64,000 bases of DNA from Planotetraspora kaengkrachanensis (GCF_016862895.1 NZ_BONV01000003.1:248001-312000), one strand, 5' to 3'. Shown: positions 46,046 through 54,822, counted from the first letter of the stretch. Program-made: numbers and translations. The notes: generated by a model not told the origin, from the sequence alone.

Positions 46046-46267
46046 ATGAGAGTCGACGACCGCGCCGGAATGGGACTGAGCAAACGGGAGACCGAGGTCA
46101 TGGACCTGATCGCCACGGGTCATTCCAACGGCGAGATCGCCCAGCGCCTGTTCCTCAGTGAGAAGACCGTCAAGAACCACGTCAACCGCATCTACGCCAA
46201 GCTCGGCGTCGCATCGCGCGTCACGGCGATCGGCCGCTGGCTCGGCGGAACCGACCCGGGGGCGTGA
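46046..46267 (+). CDS. orphan LuxR-type HTH regulator, 73 residues
   Basis: A single GerE/LuxR helix-turn-helix domain: [20 protein letters not shown] followed by [20 protein letters not shown] and [15 protein letters not shown] cover almost the whole protein. There is no receiver or sensory domain, so it resembles stand-alone regulators such as BldM-like fragments or GerE. CGGAGG lies 5 nt before the ATG. It stands alone between the tRNA terminator and the lysine aminotransferase. Confidence 0.85.
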   Translation: MRVDDRAGMGLSKRETEVMDLIATGHSNGEIAQRLFLSEKTVKNHVNRIYAKLGVASRVTAIGRWLGGTDPGA

Positions 46268-46321
46268 GAACCCCCGGGAGAGCGACGTCACCTCCTCGTC
46301 CCGGTGGTCACCGCACCGGGG

Positions 46322-47608
46322 TCAGGAAGCGGCGGGGACGCGGGTCAGGGCGTTGCGCAGGCCGTCCAGGCCGTACTCCAGCTCCTCCGGCTGGACGGAC
46401 AGGGCGGGGCGCAACCGGACGGAGTTCTCTCCGCAGGACAGCGCGAGGATCCCCTCGTCCTCCCGGAGACGCTCGACCACCTCGCCGGGGTCGGGGACGT
46501 CGAAGGCGCACATCAGGCCACGCCCGCGGGCGTTCGTCACGAGCCCCTCGGCCTCGAGCCCGCGCAGCGCGCCGAGCAGCTTCTCCCCCAGGATCGACGC
46601 CCGCGGGATCAGCCCGTCACGTTCGATGATCTCCAGCATCCTCCGCGAGCGGACCATGTCCACGAGCCCGCCGCCCCACGTCGAGTTGATCCGCCCGCTC
46701 ACCGCGAAGACGTTGTCGGGGACGAGGTCCACCCTGCGACCGGCCATGATCCCGCCCACCTGGACCTTCTTCGCGAAGGCCACGATGTCCGGGGCCAGGC
46801 CGAGCTGCTGGTAGGCCCACGGCGAGCCGGTGAGGCCGACCCCGGTCTGCACCTCGTCGAGGACGAACAGCGCCTCGTGCTCGTGGCACAGAGCCTGCAT
46901 GGCCCGCAGGAACTCGGGACGCATGTGGTTGTCCCCGCCCTCGCCCTGGATCGGCTCGGCGATGAAGCAGGCGATGTCATGGCGGAACCGGTCGAACGCC
47001 TCGCGGGCCTGGGCCAGAGCCCGCTCCTCGGCCCGCTCGACGTCGCCGAAATGGATCGCGGGCACGTCGATCCTGGGCCAGCCGAACTTGGGGAACCTGT
47101 CGGTCTTCACCGGATCGGTGTTGGTCAGCGACAGCGTGTACCCGCTGCGCCCGTGGAAGGCGCGGGTCAGGTGGAGGACCTTGGTGCCCAGGCCGGGATG
47201 CCGGCCGTTGGCCTCGTTCCACCGGCTCTTCCAGTCGAAGGCGCACTTGAGTGCGTTCTCCACGGCCAGGGCGCCGCCCTCCACGAAGAACAGATGGGGC
47301 AGTTCGGGATCGCCCAGCACCCGCTGGAACGTCTCGACGAAGTCGGCGAGATGGGTCGTGTAGAGGTCGGAGTTGGCCGGTTTGTTCGCGGCCACCCGTC
47401 CGAGCAGGTCGAGGAACTCGGGATCGCCGGCGAAGGGGTTCATCCCCAGGGGAGACGACGCGAAGAACGTGTAGAAGTCCAGATACCGCCTGCCGTCGCG
47501 GACGTCGACCAGCCAGGACCCCGCGCTCCTGTCGAGGTCGAGCACCAGCCGGTAACCGTCGACGAGCAGGTGCCGGGCGAGACCGTCGTGCACAGCGCTG
47601 GGATCCAT
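46322..47608 (-). CDS. lat: L-lysine 6-transaminase
   Basis: A class III PLP aminotransferase of 428 residues that moves the epsilon-amino group of lysine to 2-oxoglutarate, giving 2-aminoadipate semialdehyde. The sequence has FYTFFASSPLGMNPFAGDPE, FFVEGGALAVENALKCAFDW, AFHGRSGYTLSLTNTDPVKT, EPIQGEGGDNHMRPEF, LFVLDEVQTGVGLTGSPWAY and the PLP lysine in AFAKKVQVGGIMA, all as in the LAT family. In beta-lactam producers LAT starts cephamycin synthesis, but no such genes are near; a catabolic or stress role is likelier. An inverted repeat lies 49 bp upstream. Confidence 0.93.
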   Translation of the reverse strand: MDPSAVHDGLARHLLVDGYRLVLDLDRSAGSWLVDVRDGRRYLDFYTFFASSPLGMNPFAGDPEFLDLLGRVAANKPANSDLYTTHLADFVETFQRVLGDPELPHLFFVEGGALAVENALKCAFDWKSRWNEANGRHPGLGTKVLHLTRAFHGRSGYTLSLTNTDPVKTDRFPKFGWPRIDVPAIHFGDVERAEERALAQAREAFDRFRHDIACFIAEPIQGEGGDNHMRPEFLRAMQALCHEHEALFVLDEVQTGVGLTGSPWAYQQLGLAPDIVAFAKKVQVGGIMAGRRVDLVPDNVFAVSGRINSTWGGGLVDMVRSRRMLEIIERDGLIPRASILGEKLLGALRGLEAEGLVTNARGRGLMCAFDVPDPGEVVERLREDEGILALSCGENSVRLRPALSVQPEELEYGLDGLRNALTRVPAAS

Positions 47609-47656
47609 GCCGCCTCCGCATTACGTCGGGACCAACACAATTCCCTCATACCAGGC

Positions 47657-47687
47657 GATAGTTGTGAACAGTTTCCACAAAACTATC
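47657..47687. promoter_or_regulatory. imperfect dyad upstream of lat
   Basis: GATAGTTGTG at 47657-47666 faces CACAAAACTATC at 47676-47687, an inverted repeat with a 2-base bulge, in an AT-rich patch 49-79 bp before the lat start. Lrp/AsnC proteins control lat in mycobacteria and bind such degenerate dyads; no Lrp gene is adjacent here. Confidence 0.4.
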
Positions 47688-47740
47688 CCCCCAGGAGAAC
47701 ATTTTTCGCCCCGCAACGGATCGTCTGGGACTCCGGCCGA

Positions 47741-48400
47741 TCAGACGGCGGCGTAGACCACCAGGGAGACGGCCACGTACTGGACGACGTAGGCCGCGAT
47801 CGTGAAGGCGTGGAAGACCTCGTGGAAGCCGAACCACCGGGGAGAGGGGTCCGGCCGGCGCAGGCCGTACACGACCGCGCCCGCCGAATACAGCAGACCT
47901 CCCACGATGACCAGGACCCCGGCGGCTACGCCCGCGCCCGCGAACAACTGCGGCATGACGAACACGGCCGTCCAGCCCAGGCCGATGTAGAGAGCCGTGT
48001 AGAGCCAGCGGGGGGCGCGCAGCCACAACACGCGGAACAGCACCCCGACGGTCGCCCCGGCCCAGATGACCGACAGGACGGCTACCCGGGCGATCCCGTC
48101 CAGCGCGAGCATCGCGAAGGGGGTGTAGGTGCCCGCGATCACGAGGTAGATGTTGGCGTGGTCGAACCGGCGGAGCACCTCCGCGACGCGCGGGGAGAGC
48201 CTGCCCCGGTGGTAGGTCGCGGAGACGCCGAACAGCAGGCCGGAGGTGATCGCGTAGACCACGGCGGCCAGTCGCGCCTGCACGGTGGGCCCGAGGGCCA
48301 CCAGCACGAACCCGCCCACCAGAGTCGCGGGCACGGCGCCCGCGTGCAGCCAGCCACGGAGTCTGGGCTTGGCCGTCCGTTCGAGGGAGATCGTCGTCAC
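47741..48400 (-). CDS. hemolysin III (PAQR)-family membrane protein
   Basis: A 219-residue protein with seven predicted helices. It keeps the PAQR/HlyIII features: GWLHAGAVPATLVGGFVLV near the N-terminus, a Ser/His pair in SATYHRGRLSP, DHANIYLVIAGTYTPFA and the metal-site HxxxH in GFHEVFHAFTIAAY. Members are membrane hydrolases or sensors linked to membrane fluidity; haemolysis is only a historic name. The GTG start abuts a 24-bp palindrome, so transcription is probably repressor-controlled. Confidence 0.9.
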   Translation of the reverse strand: MTTISLERTAKPRLRGWLHAGAVPATLVGGFVLVALGPTVQARLAAVVYAITSGLLFGVSATYHRGRLSPRVAEVLRRFDHANIYLVIAGTYTPFAMLALDGIARVAVLSVIWAGATVGVLFRVLWLRAPRWLYTALYIGLGWTAVFVMPQLFAGAGVAAGVLVIVGGLLYSAGAVVYGLRRPDPSPRWFGFHEVFHAFTIAAYVVQYVAVSLVVYAAV

Positions 48401-48424
48401 GTAACCTACGCTAGCGTAAGTTAC
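48401..48424. promoter_or_regulatory. 24-bp dyad with TACGCTAGCGTA core
   Basis: The 12-bp core TACGCTAGCGTA is perfectly palindromic, and the flanking GTAAC/GTTAC extend it to 24 bp with one mismatch pair. It directly precedes the hemolysin III start; AACCTACG recurs inverted as CCGTAGGTT at 48429-48437. This looks like a TetR-type operator. Confidence 0.6.
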
Positions 48425-48458
48425 TCAACCGTAGGTTGTGACGTACGTCTCACGCCTG

Positions 48459-50063
48459 TCAGAGGGCCTTGAGGAATCTCGCCGCGATCGGGACGGCCGC
48501 GTCGCGGCCGGTGCCCCCGTGCTCGACGAACACCGCGAACGCCAGATCCCCCCAATATCCGATGAACCAGGCGTGATCCGCACCGCCCTGCCAGTCCTCG
48601 GCGGTGCCCGTCTTGCCGGCCACGCCGTCGGGCAGCCCGGCGCCTGCCGCGGTCCCGTCGGCGGTCACCGCGTTCATCAGCGTGCGCAGCCCAGCGGCCA
48701 CGCCGGAGGGCAGGCGCACGCTCCCCGGCCGGTCCGCGCCCGCCGCGGGCATCAGCAGCGGCGGCCGCCACTGCCCGCTCTCCACCGTCGCGGCGACCAG
48801 TGCCATGCACAGGGGGGTCGCCTCGACCGTGCCCTGGCCGAAGGAGTCCTCAGCCAGCGCGTCGTCGTTCTCCGGCTGCCGCATGCTTCCGCAGGTCCCG
48901 CCGACGCCGGACGGCAGGGGCACGCCGAAGCCGAAGGCCCGCGCCTGCTCCATCAGGGCGGCGGGGCTGAGCCGCTCGACCGCCATCCGGGCGAACGTGG
49001 TGTTGCAGGACAGCGCGTACGCCTCGCGCAGGGTGACCGACCCGTGCGCCTCATCCCGGTAGTTGGCGATCGAACGCCCTCCGGGGATCGTGTACGCGGC
49101 CGGGCAGTCGACCACGGTCTCCGTGGACATCCCCGCATCGAGCAGGGCCGCCGCCGTGACGGTCTTGAACGTGGAGCCGGGGGCGTACTTCTGCTCGAAC
49201 GCCTTCCTCCCGCCCAGGCGGTCGGCGACCGCGAGGATCTCCCCCGTCGACGGCCGCACCGCCACGATGGCGGCCGGGTTCCGCACCCCGTCGAGCGCGC
49301 GGGCGGCCGACGCCTGCGCCGCCCATTCGATGGTGGTCCTGGTGCCCTTCGGGGCCTCGGGGACGTACTCGACGAGCCGTTCCGCCGGCTGCCCGGGGTT
49401 GTCCATCTCGACCCGCCAGCCCACGGACGTGCCTCCGGACGGCTCGGGGATCGCCGTGGAAAGCCGCGCGAGGTAGGCCTCGGCGTCGCTGTCCGCGGGG
49501 AAGTCCCTGCCCTCCTGGGTGACCAGGCGCACGGCGGGGACGCCGGTCGCGGCGGCGGTCCTGCGGAGCCCGCCCCCCGGCGCGAGATCGGGGTGCATGA
49601 CGGCGGGCTCCCACAGGACCTTCCAGGTCTGGTCCCTGATCCCGAGCCGCATGGCCGACGGGTAGGCCCACGGGCCGTAGCCCGGCAGCTCGCGGGACTC
49701 GGTGATGGGCACCTCGGCGGTGTCCTCGCCGGTCATGACGGTCCGGCCCGGCGTCAGCCGCAGGGACCGCGCCGCCAGCGCCTCCTCGAAGCTCTCGTGC
49801 TGGGCGGCGAAGTCGGCCGGCGGGTCGTCGGTCAGCTCCCGCATCGCCGTGTAGTCTGCCGCCTCCCACGCCCGCAGGTAGGCCGCCGCCGTCCGCTCCG
49901 GGCTCCCCTCCACCTGCGGGGTGGCCGCCGGCGTCGCCGTGCCGGGCGCGGCCGCAGGCGCCCGTCCGCCGGATGTGAACAGTCCGAGCACCCCGGTGAT
50001 CACGATGGCGCCCGCGACGGTGAAGAGCGCGAGCAGCGCTCGCACTCGCGTACGGTTTGACAT
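48459..50063 (-). CDS. class B penicillin-binding protein with MecA-type N-terminal domain
   Basis: A 534-residue peptidoglycan transpeptidase. An N-terminal membrane anchor (VRALLALFTVAGAIVITGVL) is followed by an NTF2-like MecA_N domain (RTAAAYLRAWEAADYTAMRE), a dimerisation region, then the transpeptidase domain with active serine in PGSTFKTV near 297, SCNTTFARMA near 352 and KTGTAEDW near 483. All three motifs are intact. It is divergent, 27 bp apart, from a spermidine-synthase-like gene. Confidence 0.93.
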   Translation of the reverse strand: MSNRTRVRALLALFTVAGAIVITGVLGLFTSGGRAPAAAPGTATPAATPQVEGSPERTAAAYLRAWEAADYTAMRELTDDPPADFAAQHESFEEALAARSLRLTPGRTVMTGEDTAEVPITESRELPGYGPWAYPSAMRLGIRDQTWKVLWEPAVMHPDLAPGGGLRRTAAATGVPAVRLVTQEGRDFPADSDAEAYLARLSTAIPEPSGGTSVGWRVEMDNPGQPAERLVEYVPEAPKGTRTTIEWAAQASAARALDGVRNPAAIVAVRPSTGEILAVADRLGGRKAFEQKYAPGSTFKTVTAAALLDAGMSTETVVDCPAAYTIPGGRSIANYRDEAHGSVTLREAYALSCNTTFARMAVERLSPAALMEQARAFGFGVPLPSGVGGTCGSMRQPENDDALAEDSFGQGTVEATPLCMALVAATVESGQWRPPLLMPAAGADRPGSVRLPSGVAAGLRTLMNAVTADGTAAGAGLPDGVAGKTGTAEDWQGGADHAWFIGYWGDLAFAVFVEHGGTGRDAAVPIAARFLKAL

Positions 50064-50090
50064 GCAGGCCGGGCCTCTCGTGGGGGACGA

Positions 50091-50963
50091 GTGCCTTACA
50101 TCACGCTGGAGGAGATCGAGGTGGCGAGGGAGAAGCAGCCGCTTCCGGGCCGGTATCCGGTGACCTTCGGCGAGGTGGAGCTCTTACGCGATCTCGACCG
50201 CCCCGACGGGTGGATGCTCAGCGTCGGCGGGGTGCCGCAATCCTACGTCGATCTCAGTGACCCTTCCTATCTCGAGTTCTCCTATGTGCAGCTGATGGCC
50301 ACGGTGGTCGACTGCCTGCCGGACGGGCCGCTCGACGCCGTCCACATCGGCGGCGGCGCCTGCACCTTCCCCCGATACGTCTCCGCGGCCCGGCCGGGCT
50401 CGCGGCACATCGTGGTGGAGCCCGACGACAAGCTCGTCCAGCTGGTCCGCGACCAGCTCCGGCTGAAGTCCGTGCCCCGGCTGAAGGTCCGGGTGCTCGA
50501 CGGCCGCACGGCGGCCGAGGGGCTCGCCGACGACTTCGCCGACCTGTTCGTGCTCGACGCGTTCTCCGGTGCGACGATGCCGGTGGAGCTGGCCACGGCC
50601 GGCTACATGGCGGAGATCTCCCGGATCCTGCGGCCCGCGGGGACCCTGGTGATCAACGTGGCCGACGGAAGCGGGCTCGCCTTCGTCAAACGGGTGGTCG
50701 CGACGGTCGCCGAGGTCTTCGGGCACGTGGCGCTGCTCGGCGAGCCCGGCATCCTGCGGGGCCGCCGCTTCGGCAACCTGGTGATCGCGGCCTCTCCCGT
50801 GGAGCTGCCGGTCGGCCCTTTGACGAGGAGGACGGCGGGCGGCCTCACCCAGGCGAGGTGCGTGTGGGGTGAGGACCTGTCGAAGTTCGTCGCGGGGGCC
50901 CGCCCGATCCGCGACGGGGACGCGGTCCTCGCGCCGGTGCCTCCCCCGGTCGTCTTCGGCTGA
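50091..50963 (+). CDS. spermidine-synthase-like SAM-dependent enzyme
   Basis: A 290-residue Rossmann-fold protein. It has the polyamine-synthase-like order YVDLSDPSYLEFSYVQLMAT, AVHIGGGACTFPRYVSAARP (SAM/dcSAM loop), HIVVEPDDKLVQLVRDQL and DLFVLDAFSGATMPVELATA, where spermidine synthases have D-x-x-D type motifs. The polyamine-binding acidic residues are not all clear, so it may be a methyltransferase rather than an aminopropyltransferase. GTG start. Such single-domain homologues are widespread in actinobacteria with unknown substrates. Confidence 0.8.
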   Translation: MPYITLEEIEVAREKQPLPGRYPVTFGEVELLRDLDRPDGWMLSVGGVPQSYVDLSDPSYLEFSYVQLMATVVDCLPDGPLDAVHIGGGACTFPRYVSAARPGSRHIVVEPDDKLVQLVRDQLRLKSVPRLKVRVLDGRTAAEGLADDFADLFVLDAFSGATMPVELATAGYMAEISRILRPAGTLVINVADGSGLAFVKRVVATVAEVFGHVALLGEPGILRGRRFGNLVIAASPVELPVGPLTRRTAGGLTQARCVWGEDLSKFVAGARPIRDGDAVLAPVPPPVVFG

Positions 50964-50981
50964 CGACCGGGGAGACCCCGC

Positions 50982-51239
50982 TCACGCCTGGTGGTCGGCG
51001 ACGATGCCGTCGATCCTGGCCGCCAGCTTGTAGTCGAGGTCGGTGAGGCCGCCCGCGTCGTGCGTCGTGAGCGCCAGGTGCAGGGTCCGCCACCGGATGT
51101 CGATGTCGGGATGGTGGTTCAGGGCCTCGGCCTGCTCGGCTATGTCGTTGACGATCGCGATGGCCGTACGGAAGTCGGGGGCGACCACGGTGCGGTGGAT
51201 GGTGTCCCCGTCCCGGGTCCACTCGGAAGCCTCGTGCAT
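50982..51239 (-). CDS. pterin-4a-carbinolamine dehydratase family protein
   Basis: An 85-residue small protein with the PCD hallmark EALNHHPDIDIRW, containing the catalytic HHP histidines, and LALTTHDAGGLTDLDYKLAA towards the end. The enzyme dehydrates 4a-hydroxytetrahydropterin; in bacteria without phenylalanine hydroxylase it may serve molybdopterin or another pterin step. The ATG at 51239 is chosen as the start because it fits the usual 90-100 residue length; an open frame goes 13 residues further upstream. It is convergent with the spermidine-synthase-like gene. Confidence 0.9.
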   Translation of the reverse strand: MHEASEWTRDGDTIHRTVVAPDFRTAIAIVNDIAEQAEALNHHPDIDIRWRTLHLALTTHDAGGLTDLDYKLAARIDGIVADHQA

Positions 51240-51294
51240 GCCCCCAGGACACCATGAATCACCAGAAGGCGGAACCACGCCACACCGTCGCGGC

Positions 51295-52194
51295 CTACTT
51301 GGTCGCCCCTGCGGTCAGGCCCGACTGGATCTGCCGCTGGAAGATGATGTAGATGATCAGGACGGGGATGATCGCCATGCTGAGCGCGGCGAACAGCCCG
51401 GCCCAGTCGGCCTCGTACCCCGCGTTGGTCGAGATGTTGGCGATGCCCTGGGTGATCAGCCACTTGTCCTGGACGTCGCCGGGCAGCAGCACGATCGGCA
51501 GCAGGTACTGGTTCCACTGCCCGATCACGTTGAAGATCGTGATGCTGATCAGGCCGGGCTTGGCCATCGGCAGCATGATCTGGAAGAACGTGCGGGTGTG
51601 CGAGCAGCCGTCCATCATGGCCGCCTCGCCGACCGAGGACGGCAGGGTTCTGAAGAAGGCGGTGAGGAAGAAGACGGTGAACGGCAGCGAGTACGCCACG
51701 TAGACCAGGATCAGGCCGGTGTGCGTGCCCAGCAGCCCGAGGTTCTTCATCGTCAGCCACAGCGGGGCGAGCGCGAGGAACACGGGGAACGACAGGCCGG
51801 AGACGAACAGCAGGTAGACGGCCCGGTTGCCGAAGAAGGTGTACCGGGCGAGCACATAGGCCGCCATCGAGCCGAACAACATCGTGAGGAACGTGGAGAC
51901 GGCCACGACCTTCACCGTGTTGATCATGTAGAGCCCGATGTGGGCCTTGTCCCACGCGCGCCCCCAGGAACCCCAGTCGAAGTTCTGGGGCATCGCCAGC
52001 GAGTTGTCGCCGAAGAGTTCGGTGTTCGTCTTGAAGGACGCCAGGAACGTCCAGATGATCGGGAAGATGACCAGGATCGCCCAGATCACCAGGGCCACAT
52101 GGGACAGGCTGGAGAAGACGTCGATCGAGCGCCGGCGGGGCCGGGGGGCGGTCGCGGCCTTGCTCGGAGCCACGGGCATCACATCGGTCGCCAC
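51295..52194 (-). CDS. ngcG: sugar ABC transporter permease, MalG type (NgcG-like)
   Basis: A 299-residue inner-membrane permease with six helices. The N-terminus is cytosolic and basic (SKAATAPRPRRRS), followed by HVALVIWAILVIFPIIWTFL. The EAA loop that contacts the ATPase is SSVGEAAMMDGCSHTRTFFQ. With NgcF it should import N-acetylglucosamine or diacetylchitobiose; the ATPase, as usual in actinomycetes, is expected elsewhere (a shared MsiK). The GTG start is 2 nt after the ngcF stop. Confidence 0.85.
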   Translation of the reverse strand: MATDVMPVAPSKAATAPRPRRRSIDVFSSLSHVALVIWAILVIFPIIWTFLASFKTNTELFGDNSLAMPQNFDWGSWGRAWDKAHIGLYMINTVKVVAVSTFLTMLFGSMAAYVLARYTFFGNRAVYLLFVSGLSFPVFLALAPLWLTMKNLGLLGTHTGLILVYVAYSLPFTVFFLTAFFRTLPSSVGEAAMMDGCSHTRTFFQIMLPMAKPGLISITIFNVIGQWNQYLLPIVLLPGDVQDKWLITQGIANISTNAGYEADWAGLFAALSMAIIPVLIIYIIFQRQIQSGLTAGATK

Positions 52195-52196
52195 GG

Positions 52197-53132
52197 CTAG
52201 AACTCGATCCTCTCGCGCCGGGTCACCCGGAGGGTGAGCACCGCGAATGTCAGCGTCATGAAGAACAGCGCGACGCCCATGGCGGAGGCCACGCCGTACT
52301 TGGAGTAGGTGAAGGCGTTGCGCCAGATCTCCAGCGGGAGCACGGTCGTCGCGTTGTCGGGCCCGCCGCGGTCCACCGACAGGACCTGCACGAGCGCGAA
52401 CCCGTCGAAGGCGGCGATGCCGAGGTAGACCCAGCCGACCTGGAGGGTGTCCCACAACAGCGGAATCGTGATCCTGAAGAACAGCGTGATCCGCCCCGCG
52501 CCGTCGAGCGAGGCCGCTTCGAAGACGTCCTTGGGGATGGACGCCATGCCGGCGGAGAACAGCACGACGTAGAAGCCGACGGCCTGCCAGACCATGACCC
52601 CGATGATCGTCCACAGGGCCAGGTTGGGCGCGATCAGCCAGCCGACGGGCTGGATGCCGACCGCGCCCAGGGCGCTGTTGAAGACGCCGGCCTTGTCCGG
52701 ACGGAGGATCGCCTGGAACAGCACGCCGACGATGGCGACCGCGAGGACCTGGGGGAAGAAGAAGACGATCTTGTAGAACGCCGAGCCGCGCACACCGACC
52801 ATCCGGCCGTTGCGCTGCCCTCCGCCGAGGTTGAGCAGGAAGGAGAAGAAGAGCGCGATCGCGATGGTGATCAGCGGCATGGCAAGCAGGAGCACCACGT
52901 GGTGGCGCACGGCCGCCCAGAAGACGTCGTCCTGGAACAACTGGGTGAAGTTGTCGAAGCCGACGTAGTCGAAATTGGGCGAGATGCCCCTCGAATTGGT
53001 GAACGAGATCTGGAACGCCTGGATGTACTGCCAGACCACGAAGACCACGTAGAGGAGCACAGGCACCGCGAGGAACGAGACGACGAACCCGTACTTCCGC
53101 AGCGCCGCCGGCGTCAGCTTGCCATGCCGCAT
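52197..53132 (-). CDS. ngcF: sugar ABC transporter permease, MalF type (NgcF-like)
   Basis: A 311-residue permease with six helices. The first helix is KYGFVVSFLAVPVLLYVVFV; the long periplasmic loop includes NSRGISPNFDYVGFDNFTQL; the EAA loop is PKDVFEAASLDGAGRITLFF. It is 4 nt downstream of the solute-binding protein gene and 2 nt upstream of the MalG-type gene, an intact three-gene importer without its own ATPase, as in ngcEFG of Streptomyces. Confidence 0.85.
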   Translation of the reverse strand: MRHGKLTPAALRKYGFVVSFLAVPVLLYVVFVVWQYIQAFQISFTNSRGISPNFDYVGFDNFTQLFQDDVFWAAVRHHVVLLLAMPLITIAIALFFSFLLNLGGGQRNGRMVGVRGSAFYKIVFFFPQVLAVAIVGVLFQAILRPDKAGVFNSALGAVGIQPVGWLIAPNLALWTIIGVMVWQAVGFYVVLFSAGMASIPKDVFEAASLDGAGRITLFFRITIPLLWDTLQVGWVYLGIAAFDGFALVQVLSVDRGGPDNATTVLPLEIWRNAFTYSKYGVASAMGVALFFMTLTFAVLTLRVTRRERIEF

Positions 53133-53136
53133 CGGA

Positions 53137-54585
53137 TCACACGCTCCGGGACTGCTTGTTGATGGAGGAGTCGGCCTTGGTCTTGTCCGCGGCCTTCTGC
53201 ATGTTGGCGCAGAACTCGTCGGCGCTGATCCGGCCGAACATGAGCGCGTTGGTCTGCTTGCGCAGCTCGGTCTCGAGCTCCTTGTACCAGGTCTCGAACA
53301 GCGAGTAGGTGACCACGTTCTGGCCGGCGGCCGTCTGCGCGGCGACGACGCTGGTCAGGCCGGGCGACAGGGTCATGCCCTCGGTGGCGCCGACGACGAC
53401 CGTGAGGCTCTTGGTCTTCTCGGTGAAGGCCTTGGCCGCCTCCTTCGACAACATGACGCGCAGGTACTCCAGGCCGCCCTGGGGGTTCTTGCCCTTGGCC
53501 GGCACGACGTAGCCCTCGGCGGCGGCGGCGCGGATCGCCTCGTAGGGCATCTTGTCGCTCGCCGACACCGACGGGGTCGGCGACATGGCGTACTCGAAGC
53601 CGGCCGGGGTGTCCTTGGCCTGCTCGGACTCCAGCCACGAGCCCGAGGGGTAGAGGGCGATCTTGCCCTGGTTCTGCTGGGTCTGGACCTCGGTGTGGAT
53701 CAGGCCCTCGTAGGACTTGTCCATGTACTTGCCGATCTCGGCCCACGCGGTGGCGGCCTGCTTGACCGCGTCGGCGTTCCACGCGTTGTCGGCGAGGTTG
53801 TCGATGTTGAGCAGGATCTCGTTGCCGCCGATCTTCGCGGCCGAGATCAGGATCATCCAGTACGCGTAGTAGGAGGCGTTCTTGCCTGCGTACGCGAACG
53901 GGACGACGTTCTTGCTCTTGGCGGCCTCGGCGAAGGTCTTGAACTCGTCGAACGTCTTCGGCGGGGTCCAGCCGTTCTTCTCGAACATCTTCGCGTCGTA
54001 CCAGAGGCCGTACGCCGTGTAGACGTAGTTCAGCGTGTACGGCTTGGCCGGGTCGCCGCCGAAGCCCGACTCGACGGTGCCGGGGACGATGGTGTCCTTG
54101 ACCTTCTTGCTCGGGTCGTCGATCGAGGGCGCCTCGAACAGCGGGGTGAGGTCGAGGAGCTGGCCCGCGCCGATCAGCGCGCCGCCGTCGAGCATGTCGG
54201 TGCCGGAGTTGTTCACGACGTCGGGGACGTCGCCGCTCGCGAAGCGCGGGGTCAGCGTCTGGCTGATCGTCTGGATGCCCTGGTGCTTGATCTGCGCCTT
54301 CGGGAACTCCTTGCTGTACAGCGGCTCGTGCGACTGGGTCGCGTACTCGTCGCTGTAACCACCCTTGAAGATCACGACCTCGAGGGGCGCGTCGGCCTTG
54401 ACGCCGAACGGGTTGGTGGCCGACGTCGCGGCGGCGCTGGGCGCGGCGGACGGGGCGGCCGAGTCGCCGCCGGAGGTGGCGCACGAGCTCAGCAGGCCGG
54501 CGGCGGGGACGGCGACGAGGGCGGTGAGGCCCACACGCCGCATCATCTGACGACGCGTGATCTCGCGGGGGGTACTAGTCATCAA
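53137..54585 (-). CDS. ngcE: amino-sugar ABC transporter solute-binding lipoprotein (NgcE-like)
   Basis: A 482-residue lipoprotein. The signal has RRQMMRR and a lipobox LLSSC near residue 34. NPFGVKADAPLEVVIFKGGY, the NSGTDMLDGGALIGAGQLLD region, and YVYTAYGLWYDAKMFEKNGW are typical of NgcE, the N-acetylglucosamine/diacetylchitobiose-binding protein of actinomycetes. An Ala/Ser-rich linker follows the lipobox. Upstream are a palindrome at 54606-54622 and a DasR-like core at 54674-54685, which agree with control by N-acetylglucosamine. The ATG one codon before MTSTPRE was used. Confidence 0.85.
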   Translation of the reverse strand: MMTSTPREITRRQMMRRVGLTALVAVPAAGLLSSCATSGGDSAAPSAAPSAAATSATNPFGVKADAPLEVVIFKGGYSDEYATQSHEPLYSKEFPKAQIKHQGIQTISQTLTPRFASGDVPDVVNNSGTDMLDGGALIGAGQLLDLTPLFEAPSIDDPSKKVKDTIVPGTVESGFGGDPAKPYTLNYVYTAYGLWYDAKMFEKNGWTPPKTFDEFKTFAEAAKSKNVVPFAYAGKNASYYAYWMILISAAKIGGNEILLNIDNLADNAWNADAVKQAATAWAEIGKYMDKSYEGLIHTEVQTQQNQGKIALYPSGSWLESEQAKDTPAGFEYAMSPTPSVSASDKMPYEAIRAAAAEGYVVPAKGKNPQGGLEYLRVMLSKEAAKAFTEKTKSLTVVVGATEGMTLSPGLTSVVAAQTAAGQNVVTYSLFETWYKELETELRKQTNALMFGRISADEFCANMQKAADKTKADSSINKQSRSV

Positions 54586-54605
54586 CTCTCCCGTGGCGGG
54601 GTCAA

Positions 54606-54622
54606 TTAGGAAAGTTTCCTAA
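54606..54622. promoter_or_regulatory. 17-bp palindrome upstream of ngcE (ROK-type operator candidate)
   Basis: TTAGGAAAGTTTCCTAA is perfectly symmetric around G54614 and lies 21-37 bp before the ngcE start. ROK-family sugar repressors of actinobacteria bind sites of this general form; assignment is by resemblance only. Confidence 0.6.
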
Positions 54623-54673
54623 ACGTTTGGTGGACCGTACGGCCCGGCCACGACAGCGTCAAGATGTTGTCGT

Positions 54674-54685
54674 CGGTCTAGACCA
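54674..54685. promoter_or_regulatory. DasR-like dre core upstream of ngcE
   Basis: CGGTCTAGACCA carries the central GGTCTAGACC of the DasR responsive element (consensus ACTGGTCTAGACCAGT); outer positions fit poorly (11 of 16 overall). It lies about 90 bp upstream of ngcE in the divergent promoter region. Confidence 0.5.
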
Positions 54686-54806
54686 ACCCGTAACCCGACT
54701 GGGATGAATCCGCGCCGACGATCACAGACTATATACGCGTTTGTGCAGGCTAAACAGAGGTGGGATGACCCGATACACCGAGTATGCGCGAATGGTCGGA
54801 TGAGTA

Positions 54807-54822
54807 ACTGGTATAGACCAGG
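54807..54822. promoter_or_regulatory. DasR-like dre site next to the aldolase promoter
   Basis: ACTGGTATAGACCAGG matches the dre consensus at 14 of 16 positions. It directly abuts a candidate -35 (TTGGCG, 54823-54828), 38 bp before the aldolase ATG. Confidence 0.7.

Noticed and set aside
46322-47608. Start of a beta-lactam biosynthetic cluster, because of lat
   Set aside because: No ACV synthetase, isopenicillin synthase or related gene is present; the neighbouring PBP is an ordinary class B enzyme.
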